Source: a virus
DNA: 21,711 nucleotides
Reading direction: 5' to 3' (one strand)
IMG/VR virus record: IMGVR_UViG_3300030118_004540
Location: 1 to 21,711 of that record
In this document: piece after piece, positions 14,338 to 21,711 of the stretch
Position numbering within the stretch: position 1 is the first letter of the stretch
How the letters are laid out: every line of letters starts with the position of its first letter
Notes under the pieces: generated by a model
What the model was told of the DNA's origin: nothing
Databases searched by the model: none
What the model saw: only the letters and a program-made list of their open reading frames with translations
Position numbers and translations under genes: made by a program

Positions 14338-15942
14338 ATGGTAAATGAAAATTTAGAAAGACTATTAGATTTAGTAGCTGAGGCATTAATAATCAGTCCT
14401 TTAGTTCAGACTCCTCAAGACGTTGAAAAAAATCAAACCTTTATAAGGAATGGGTTGTTACAAAAAGGAACTGGAGAAGGTGTTTTAGCTCTTTTTCAAC
14501 GAGAAATAAAAGCTAATCAAGAAGATTTACAGATAACATATGAAGACGAAGAATCTGGAGAAATTTTATCAGAACTTGAATACATATCTACTTTACTTGA
14601 TTTTGAATTATACAGTTATACTGTTGATGTTACTTTAGATGAAAATAGTCAATATCAAATTAATTTAAATACAAATCAAGAATTACCTGATGAGTACACT
14701 AACCTCACTAAGTATGTACAACAAGGAGATGAGTTTTCTCAAAATCCCTTAAATGTAAGTCAGTTCATATCATTACAACAATCTTCATCGGTTGTCAATG
14801 TTGAACAAGCTGAAGAATTTTTAGACACAAATATATTTGAATTATTACCAGATGGGGATGCTAGACAAGCTAGAATTGTTAGATTCTTTCAAGAACTAAA
14901 TGCGTTATTACCTCCTGCGCCAGGTGAGAATGGACAACCACCATTTGATTTTCCAGATGATGATGATGATAGAGTTAATAGAGATGAAAATTTTAACTGG
15001 GTATCTGCTAGTTTATATGACCAAAACACAAGTATATCATATGCTCAAGATAATCAAGATGGAAACATCGATGAAGAAGATGCCTTTATACATAGATTAA
15101 AATCAACAGCCAATGACACAAATCAATCATTAACTATTGAAGATATTTATAATACCATTGAACCATATTTAACTGACATTTTAGAACCACAAACTGAATT
15201 ACAAGATGATAGACCAGAGTATACAAATAAATCTAGTGGTTATTTACAATTTAGAAATTTAAATCAAGGCATTATAATTCGTAATACTAATCAAGATTTT
15301 ATTGAGGGATTAAACCCAAATAATCCAACTTATTTAAACACGGATGGAACTGGTGGATTTACAATTACAATGTGGGTTAGATTTTTAGATAAAGTATCAG
15401 AGGGTACATTGTTTAACTTTGGAAATCCGGTAAGAGATGAAAATCCATTTGGTTTTAAATTAGAAACTTTAATAAATCCTGATGACAAGGAAAGGTATGC
15501 TCGTCTTTTATTATGGAATGGTAATCGATATTATGATTCACATCTTGGAATTAATGGTGTTGATAAAGTGTTTACTAACACGTTGGATTCACTTAATGAT
15601 ATACAATATCAACAATGGGTAAATATACCTCAAGACTTTAATGAATGGTATTTTATATGTGCTTCATATAATCCATTAGTCAATGAAACTTTTGGATTTG
15701 ATAATCAACAATTACCAGCTAATCAAGAACAAGTACAACAAGGTTTACCATTTGGAGATGGAGAACAAGGACAAACGGAACAAACTATAATTATACCAGA
15801 CACCTTACAAGAGCCTAATTTTTGGTTAAATCATATTGACCAAAATGCTTTGTATACAAATTATTCAGGATTTGGAAACCAATGTAAAGTTGAAATCATT
15901 TCAAGAACAGATTTACTACGAGCTCGTGGTTTTAAAATATAG
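14338..15942 (+). CDS. virion protein with LamG/concanavalin-like lectin domain
   Basis: 534 residues. The N-terminal 200 residues are acidic and largely helical and not recognised. A short Asp run (DDDDD, about 206-211) and a Gln/Asn-rich stretch lead to a LamG-like jelly roll at about 315-450, recognised by 'GGFTITMWVRFLDKVSEGTLFNFG' split over 337-361 and 'WYFICASYNP' at about 438-447. The protein ends in 'KVEIISRTDLLRARGFKI', a tail pattern I associate with lectin-bearing proteins of marine phages. Such domains bind sugars or proteins on cell surfaces, so a part in host recognition or baseplate decoration is likely. AGAGGA lies about ten bases before the ATG. A second in-frame ATG does not occur nearby, so the start is secure. 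Confidence 0.6.
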   Translation: MVNENLERLLDLVAEALIISPLVQTPQDVEKNQTFIRNGLLQKGTGEGVLALFQREIKANQEDLQITYEDEESGEILSELEYISTLLDFELYSYTVDVTLDENSQYQINLNTNQELPDEYTNLTKYVQQGDEFSQNPLNVSQFISLQQSSSVVNVEQAEEFLDTNIFELLPDGDARQARIVRFFQELNALLPPAPGENGQPPFDFPDDDDDRVNRDENFNWVSASLYDQNTSISYAQDNQDGNIDEEDAFIHRLKSTANDTNQSLTIEDIYNTIEPYLTDILEPQTELQDDRPEYTNKSSGYLQFRNLNQGIIIRNTNQDFIEGLNPNNPTYLNTDGTGGFTITMWVRFLDKVSEGTLFNFGNPVRDENPFGFKLETLINPDDKERYARLLLWNGNRYYDSHLGINGVDKVFTNTLDSLNDIQYQQWVNIPQDFNEWYFICASYNPLVNETFGFDNQQLPANQEQVQQGLPFGDGEQGQTEQTIIIPDTLQEPNFWLNHIDQNALYTNYSGFGNQCKVEIISRTDLLRARGFKI

Positions 15943-15951
15943 GTTTGAATA

Positions 15952-18900
15952 ATGGCTATTAATACCGAACAACCCATTGTAACTCAAAGAGTAAAAGGAA
16001 CTGGCAGAAGATTTTCCAAATACATTCCCCTTGACAATTTATCTTGTCAATATTATCGAGATATAGAAATAGGTGATACTACACCAAACGGGCACGTTGT
16101 CAGTCAAAAAGATATTGATGATGGAACTTATACACAACTTGGTTTTAATTGTGCATCAACTGATGTTTATTGGATGCAAGATGAAGTTAAATTTCAAGAG
16201 GTGTTTACTGATAATCCATTGTTCGGTATTGGTGATTATGAATATGATGATAGTGGTGATATGGTATTTTCTGAACCACCTGGTTGGCTTTGTACCACCC
16301 CATGTTGGATTAATGGAATGGGTGAGTGTTTTGATTGTCCTAGTGGAGGTGGGGGAACTGGACCTGGTGGAGGGACTGGAACTGGTGGGGGAACTGGTGG
16401 TACTGACCCTTATCCCACTCCTGGTTGTACCAACCAATACGCTGAGAATTTTAATCCATTGGCTACTCATGATGATGGTTCATGTACCTATTCGGAAGAT
16501 GTTCAAGACCGTATTCAACCAAACGGAATAGCACAAGCAGTTGAAAAATGTTGTAATGCTGGTACGGCTCATAGAGATACAGATTTAACAGAACAGGGAA
16601 ATGATGAAAACTATGGTTCATATCATGCGTGCAATCGAATAGATTGTGGTGCTAGTGAAGAAGACCCTTATAATACCATACCTAATGGTAATAATTTTCC
16701 ATTTGCATATGTTCATCAAGAACTTCAATGTGTATATCCTTTAGGTACAATTGAAGTTAATGGTACTGAACTTATTCAAGGTAACCATAACATTGTTTGG
16801 AATTACTATGAAAAAAATGCATCTTTAGCTAGTCCCTCTAGTGGCCCTCCTACTGAGCAGATGCGACACTATCCATATTTTAATAGGAACACATTCGCAG
16901 ATTCAGACGTAGAGGGTAAAATGTACTATAGTCTTCCACCTGTTGATGCAGAAGATAGTTATTTCAATAGGCCCTTTACTGATTCTGTTGAAAATGCAAG
17001 AATAGACAAACGTCAAAAAGGAATTACTAAAGATGGTGATGTACTTTATGATTTACCAACTTATGTTTCTAATACTTGTGAAGACCTTCAACAGAGTGGG
17101 GCAGACAATCCATATTTAGCGGTGGTTAGAAATCCTATCTTTAACATTTATGGTACACAAATAGGACCTCAAAATGGAAATGATAGAGGTATTGTAGTTT
17201 GTACAACTGAAAATAATGATTTATTTAATGAATTTTTTAATAATCCAACTCTTCTATCATACGTTTCAGAATTTTTTTCTACAATTACTAATGATAAAAT
17301 ACGAGATTTTACTGGTAATATAGTTACGGATGCTCCAAGTTCACAATTTGGTTATGGATTTGGATATTTTGATGATGAAGCGATTGAAGAAGTAAGAAAT
17401 GGTACTGCGCCATTTCTCACACCACCCGCATCAGGTGTAATGTTAAAAGAAGTATTGTATAGATTAGGTATTCCAGAGCCACCTTTAGTAATAGGATATG
17501 AAAGTGATAGTGGAATACCTGGTCATGAACAAGAGTGTTATGATAACCAAGTAGATCAAAAATATAGTTTATTACTTGATGAATTTAAAGTATTTTTAGA
17601 AATTGGAACTTTCTTTGCTGATTTTGGTATTCCTAATGTAGACATAGTGCCAACAATGAATGGGACATTAGATGTTTTTTCAGCTAGAGATTTAAGGGAA
17701 GAAAAACTTAATGCGTGTGATTATGTTGAATTTATGACTTTACCAGGAGGAAGTACAGATGGTGATGGAATTTATTATCAAGGAAATGAATTAGATACTG
17801 AAGATACTTATTTATTAAATTTTGATTGTAATACAGAATTTAATCAAAACATTAGTGGTTATAGTAGAATGAGAGCAGTTTGTAAAGATGGTTCAAGTGT
17901 TTTAATAGCCGGTACTGGAAATAATGATAACTCGGTATTAAATTATGATAATGCTGATAAGAGATTTAACACAGGTAGAGACGCTTGTAATTCAAAACTA
18001 AAACCATATAGTAATCAAGATTTATATTATTTAGCTGATGGTGATTTAAGAGAATCACTTGGTATTAATTTTTTTGAAAGTGAAAACACAGAAAACATTA
18101 CAAATAATTTTACTGGTAATTTAACTGGTGAAGAATTTGAACAAATACAACTTCCTAATTTATTATTAAATGGTGATGGTAGATTGGTTAGGCCTAATAT
18201 AAGTTGGTTATCAAATGAGTTTAGTTCGGATGAAAATGTTTTTGATGGTGTACCTTACATACCTGAAAATTGGGCACCAATACAACGTAAAGTAGGTAAC
18301 TCAATTACATTGAGAGCATTGGAAGAAAGACCATTTACGGATGGTGATTATGAAACTTACAATTTTCAATATACTGGTATGTTACCTTATTGGAGTTCAA
18401 ATAATGGTCAATGTTTTTCTGAACAAAAATGTTTAATAATAGATACCATGAATCCGTCAACTTATGATATAAGTAGTGATACAAAACAATTTTTTGAAAG
18501 TGGTAAATGGGATATTAGGCAAGCGATGACAACATGGATTCCAACAAAAAATATTTCTTTGGATTCATTAAGAAAAAATTCACAATACAAAGTTTCTTTT
18601 ATGATGAAAACAGTTGATATAAAAGATGATGTTGATTTAAAAGATACTGGTATTCATGTAAGCGCTGTTTTTGGAAATGAAACTCGAGACTGGATTAATC
18701 AAACTACTGTTGGTGCATCTCCAGATGTTAACATGAGAAACTTTAATCTTAGAGCCTCTGGAAAAAATGCCGATGAAGATAACAATGAATGGCCAATTGT
18801 TAAATTTTCTAATTCACAATGTTCACCAAACTCACATAATGAAGAACATTATTCAGAACGTTTAACGAATGATGACTATTGTAAAAAATCAAAAGCTAGT

Positions 18901-20826
18901 TTTACAAATACTGAAATGGATAAATGGGAAAAAATGGAATTTACATTCACACCATCATATCTTGCAAATATTTCATCTACAGGTAATTGGTTTAGTAGTC
19001 TTATGGGTGGTAGTAGTCTAATAGATGGGAATGGTGATTATACAACAGGTTTAAAATTATTATTTATGCCTTTACAATTTGCTTTAGGTGGAGGAGGTGA
19101 TTTTATTTCTGATGAGATTTTCGATACCGCAGAAGAAAATGTTTTTTCAGATGGTAGTTTTGAACCTGATGTAAATCAAATAGACCGTAATGGTGCTAAA
19201 ATATATTTAGATAATTTTGAATTTAAAGAGGATTTTTCTTTTCATCCCGATGTTGATGTTAGAAAAAAAATAGGGGGTGGGGAATATGGTGATACATCAT
19301 TGATGAGATATTCTAATTCTGATGATGTACAAGCACCACTACAAGCTCAATTTTATTTTTATCCAAGATATAGTTTTGATGATGTTTTATCAAAAGAAAG
19401 AAGAATTTTATTAGAAAAATTTAAATTCGGACAATTTTACATATCGGATATAGATTGGGGTGATGGGTCTCCAATTGAGTACTCAAGAGAGCCTTTTCAA
19501 TTAGGGGTAGAAAAAATATTATATCACACTTATGAAACGAATGGAGTTTATGAAATTCAAGCTAATATGTTTCAAATAAAATCAGATTCATACACATATA
19601 GTTTTGATAATTTTGATTTATTATCATACGAAGGAATTAGAGGTATAACGCATACAAAAAAAATAAGGTTAAAAATACATATTGGTGGTGGGTTATCAGA
19701 TGATTTTAAATATTTTTCTCGTGATGGTTTTTCCTTTATTCCATACAATAATACTTTACCAATCATTGGTGGTGTTTCAAATCAAAGTACTTATTATAAA
19801 AATATAAAAAGAAATATTGGAATATTAGATGATGTGAACACAACGGATATTAAGTACAAAAGTTTAACCGATAGATTAAATACAGAACACGCATTATCAA
19901 AACTTGATTCATCTTTAGATGATAGATTAAATGTTTTAACTAATTATAGACAACCAATTATAAATGAACAAAATACGGATGGAGAATATTTAAACACATT
20001 ACCCATACCATATTACTTTGAAGAATTTAATGTTGTTGATAATGTTCAAGTAAATTTAAGTAATTTAGATAGAGATGCTTGGGAACAATTAGGTAGGCCA
20101 GACATAGCTGATAAAATTGTAAATTTTATTAATATTCAAGAATTTCCATCATTCGCTACATTAGAAGAAAAACCATTTTCACTTCCTATAGAATTTTATT
20201 ATAATCCAACTTATACGCAGAATAATGTTTGGGATGGTGGGGTTTATAATAGTTTTCAATCTGAATTGGGAAAATCAATTGGTGATTGTGACTTAACAAA
20301 TGTAAAATATTACAATGAACCAAAATCAATATGGGAGTTGTTTGGTTTTGAAAATGAAGACTTTGATGAAATTGGTGTTCCTAATAATCCAAGATATTGG
20401 AAAAATATTATCCCACAAGATTATTCAATCTTTGAAAGAGATGGGTTAAGTGAAAATTATGTTGATGTTTATTCAGAGCAAAATTGGATTGGTATGAATG
20501 AATACCAAAATAATTATTATTATCCTGTGTTACCAACACATGGTGCTGATGGTTCGTTTACAAATAAAAATCCAGATTCTTTTACTAAAATACCATTTCC
20601 TTTACATGGTAAAATAACAAGTGAAAATGAAAAAAATGAAAAATTATTAATCAATATAATTAATGACAAAATTGATTCTGATACATTTTCTGATATGAGT
20701 GGTAATGGTAATTTAGGTTTTATAATTAATGATTATAAACCATTATTTGATAATGAATCTTTTTCACCTAAAAGAACAAAGTTCATTGATTCAATTAAAA
20801 CTTCTGAAAGTAATGGGGTGTTTTAA
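15952..20826 (+). CDS. giant mosaic adhesin-like virion protein
   Basis: 1624 residues, the largest gene here. In order: a Cys-containing N-terminal domain (1-130); a Gly/Thr linker (about 131-151); a 'GCTNQYAENFNPLA'...'DDGSCTY' motif (158-180), common in secreted proteins of marine Bacteroidota; a second Cys-rich stretch (about 195-245); a long unassigned region; a carbohydrate-binding-like jelly roll at about 735-1090, with 'NLLLNGDG' at its start and 'AKIYLDNFEF' at its end; a PKD-like domain at about 1160-1205 ('DWGDGSP' and 'HTYETNGVYEIQ'); and a C-terminal conserved-looking end ('DMSGNGNLGFIINDYK'). Size and position after gp6 suit a gp7-like wedge or a short-tail-fibre or adhesin, but no T4 counterpart is recognisable. 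The start has only a weak AGG site, so it probably depends on the upstream gene. The stop overlaps the next start in TAATG. Confidence 0.65.
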   Translation: MAINTEQPIVTQRVKGTGRRFSKYIPLDNLSCQYYRDIEIGDTTPNGHVVSQKDIDDGTYTQLGFNCASTDVYWMQDEVKFQEVFTDNPLFGIGDYEYDDSGDMVFSEPPGWLCTTPCWINGMGECFDCPSGGGGTGPGGGTGTGGGTGGTDPYPTPGCTNQYAENFNPLATHDDGSCTYSEDVQDRIQPNGIAQAVEKCCNAGTAHRDTDLTEQGNDENYGSYHACNRIDCGASEEDPYNTIPNGNNFPFAYVHQELQCVYPLGTIEVNGTELIQGNHNIVWNYYEKNASLASPSSGPPTEQMRHYPYFNRNTFADSDVEGKMYYSLPPVDAEDSYFNRPFTDSVENARIDKRQKGITKDGDVLYDLPTYVSNTCEDLQQSGADNPYLAVVRNPIFNIYGTQIGPQNGNDRGIVVCTTENNDLFNEFFNNPTLLSYVSEFFSTITNDKIRDFTGNIVTDAPSSQFGYGFGYFDDEAIEEVRNGTAPFLTPPASGVMLKEVLYRLGIPEPPLVIGYESDSGIPGHEQECYDNQVDQKYSLLLDEFKVFLEIGTFFADFGIPNVDIVPTMNGTLDVFSARDLREEKLNACDYVEFMTLPGGSTDGDGIYYQGNELDTEDTYLLNFDCNTEFNQNISGYSRMRAVCKDGSSVLIAGTGNNDNSVLNYDNADKRFNTGRDACNSKLKPYSNQDLYYLADGDLRESLGINFFESENTENITNNFTGNLTGEEFEQIQLPNLLLNGDGRLVRPNISWLSNEFSSDENVFDGVPYIPENWAPIQRKVGNSITLRALEERPFTDGDYETYNFQYTGMLPYWSSNNGQCFSEQKCLIIDTMNPSTYDISSDTKQFFESGKWDIRQAMTTWIPTKNISLDSLRKNSQYKVSFMMKTVDIKDDVDLKDTGIHVSAVFGNETRDWINQTTVGASPDVNMRNFNLRASGKNADEDNNEWPIVKFSNSQCSPNSHNEEHYSERLTNDDYCKKSKASFTNTEMDKWEKMEFTFTPSYLANISSTGNWFSSLMGGSSLIDGNGDYTTGLKLLFMPLQFALGGGGDFISDEIFDTAEENVFSDGSFEPDVNQIDRNGAKIYLDNFEFKEDFSFHPDVDVRKKIGGGEYGDTSLMRYSNSDDVQAPLQAQFYFYPRYSFDDVLSKERRILLEKFKFGQFYISDIDWGDGSPIEYSREPFQLGVEKILYHTYETNGVYEIQANMFQIKSDSYTYSFDNFDLLSYEGIRGITHTKKIRLKIHIGGGLSDDFKYFSRDGFSFIPYNNTLPIIGGVSNQSTYYKNIKRNIGILDDVNTTDIKYKSLTDRLNTEHALSKLDSSLDDRLNVLTNYRQPIINEQNTDGEYLNTLPIPYYFEEFNVVDNVQVNLSNLDRDAWEQLGRPDIADKIVNFINIQEFPSFATLEEKPFSLPIEFYYNPTYTQNNVWDGGVYNSFQSELGKSIGDCDLTNVKYYNEPKSIWELFGFENEDFDEIGVPNNPRYWKNIIPQDYSIFERDGLSENYVDVYSEQNWIGMNEYQNNYYYPVLPTHGADGSFTNKNPDSFTKIPFPLHGKITSENEKNEKLLINIINDKIDSDTFSDMSGNGNLGFIINDYKPLFDNESFSPKRTKFIDSIKTSESNGVF
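16344..16402 (+). repeat. G-rich tandem GGN-GGN-ACT repeat coding a Gly/Thr linker
   Basis: Within the giant gene, imperfect repeats of GGTGGGGGAACTGG type give three G-runs of three or more (16351-16355, 16372-16374, 16387-16391) plus many GG pairs. In DNA near 30% G+C this is a striking island. The translation is a flexible Gly/Thr/Pro linker between the N-terminal domain and the 'DDGSC' motif. Confidence 0.75.
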
Positions 20827-21711
20827 TGGGTAAAATTGTACAATTTAAAAACAAACCATCACCATCTACATATGGGCAATATTATTATGAAAATGATGAA
20901 TTATTGGAGTATCCAATTGAAGAATCAGATAGTGTGAAAAAACCATATGATAAATTTTCAACACAAACTCTTGAAACTACTGTTGTAAGTGATGAAACAA
21001 GAGATTTTATAATTGATAATAAACTTAAATACCTTGGAGTATCAAATATACAAATAGATAAATTAGTGATAAGAAATGCTGGTGTAAACCATAAAGTTAA
21101 AAATACACATTTTCGAGGTTTTATATTTGATAAAAATACTTTTGATTGTTTTAGAAGTAATGGTTCTTTAAAAAGTTTTAGTGAAATAGATACAGCTCTA
21201 TATACAGCTGTTAGAGATTCAGTAACAATAGATTTCGGTTTTGGTTTTTCTAGAACTTATCCTAATGATAGTGCTTTAAAAAATTCGGCTATGTTTTTTG
21301 ATTGGAATGCTCCAAGATACAACAAAGGAAGAGGACCAAATGAAATTGAATCTTTAACAGAACAAGTTATAATAGAAGATTTTGGATCTAATGGATATCC
21401 TAATCTTTTTACAAATGTTCCTGAAGTAAAATATACTGGAACTTTAGAACAAGGTATGGCTAACTTCAATACGGGTAGCTGGTCTCAGTCTGGTGTAAAT
21501 ACATTCGATAAACAACCCTTTCACCCTCAAGATGGAGTAGGAACTGCTGGAGCAATTGAAGAAAGATTAACAAGTATTTTTTCAGAAGATGGCCAAAATA
21601 ATTATATACAATTTGTAATTTGGACTAGAGGTGATGCAAGAAGGAGGGTTGGAACAAAAAGAAGAAGAAAGAGATTATATGTGTTTAAAGTTAATTTAAA
21701 TGAAATATTTG
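20826..21711 (+). CDS. structural-block protein, 3' end outside window
   Basis: An uninterrupted frame runs from the ATG at 20826 (overlapping the previous stop as TAATG) to the last base, giving at least 295 residues. It begins 'MGKIVQFKNKPSPSTYGQYY' and is rich in Asn, Phe, Lys and Asp. I do not recognise the family, and it does not resemble T4 gp8, which would be expected near here. Visible features are a block around 'TIDFGFGFSRTYPNDSALKN' (about 137-156) and a very basic stretch 'RRRVGTKRRRKR' close to the right edge. No membrane segment or signal peptide is seen. The one-base overlap and unchanged composition place it in the same late operon as the giant protein, so it is probably a baseplate or fibre component. 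Confidence 0.75.
   Translation, partial: MGKIVQFKNKPSPSTYGQYYYENDELLEYPIEESDSVKKPYDKFSTQTLETTVVSDETRDFIIDNKLKYLGVSNIQIDKLVIRNAGVNHKVKNTHFRGFIFDKNTFDCFRSNGSLKSFSEIDTALYTAVRDSVTIDFGFGFSRTYPNDSALKNSAMFFDWNAPRYNKGRGPNEIESLTEQVIIEDFGSNGYPNLFTNVPEVKYTGTLEQGMANFNTGSWSQSGVNTFDKQPFHPQDGVGTAGAIEERLTSIFSEDGQNNYIQFVIWTRGDARRRVGTKRRRKRLYVFKVNLNEIF

Noticed and set aside
1-21711. tRNA genes, CRISPR arrays, integrase or transposase genes
   Set aside because: Read for on both strands; no cloverleaf, spaced repeat array or recombinase motif was seen.

Overview
The window reads as a piece of the genome of a T4-like tailed phage (contractile-tail myovirus, Caudoviricetes). It is AT-rich, about 30% G+C in the lines I counted, and essentially every base is coding on the + strand, with 1-nt and 4-nt stop/start overlaps. 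Supporting marks are a PhoH-type ATPase, a T4 gp55-type late sigma factor, and a baseplate block containing clear gp25 and gp6 homologues. Shine-Dalgarno sequences (AGGAG, AGAGGA, GGAG) precede most genes, so the host initiates translation in the classical way. PhoH, the AT bias and the adhesin domains fit a marine phage. The host cannot be named from the sequence.

Region 1 (1-1976) holds the 3' part of phoH, a sigma70-like promoter, a membrane-anchored 3D-domain protein (possible peptidoglycan-active enzyme), a small basic protein and a small four-helix membrane protein.

Region 2 (1977-7780) opens with a 158-bp AT-rich regulatory gap. A chain of tightly packed genes follows: a DruA/DUF4338-like protein, two HNH-like zinc proteins, a GT-B-type glycosyltransferase with a winged-helix-like tail, an HD-domain phosphohydrolase, a small membrane protein and the late sigma factor. 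A hairpin-plus-T-tract terminator ends the chain. The two HNH-like genes are clearly lower in G+C (24-25%) than their neighbours (31-36%) and look like an insertion.

Region 3 (7781-21711) is the virion block: a coiled-coil protein, a gp5-like central-spike/hub protein without a lysozyme domain, two small unknown proteins, gp25, gp6, and then very large surface-type proteins. These are a DNRLRE-like jelly roll, a LamG-like lectin, and a 1624-residue mosaic with a Gly/Thr linker, a 'DDGSC' motif, a carbohydrate-binding-like domain and a PKD-like domain. A last structural gene runs off the right edge. The likely working order is that the gp55-like factor directs the host RNA polymerase to late promoters, which then express the baseplate and host-recognition genes beside it.

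The most unusual parts are the DruA-like/HNH/HNH/glycosyltransferase cassette and the multi-domain adhesin-like virion proteins downstream of gp6. No tRNA, CRISPR array or insertion sequence was seen, and no gap without a gene exceeds 300 bases.
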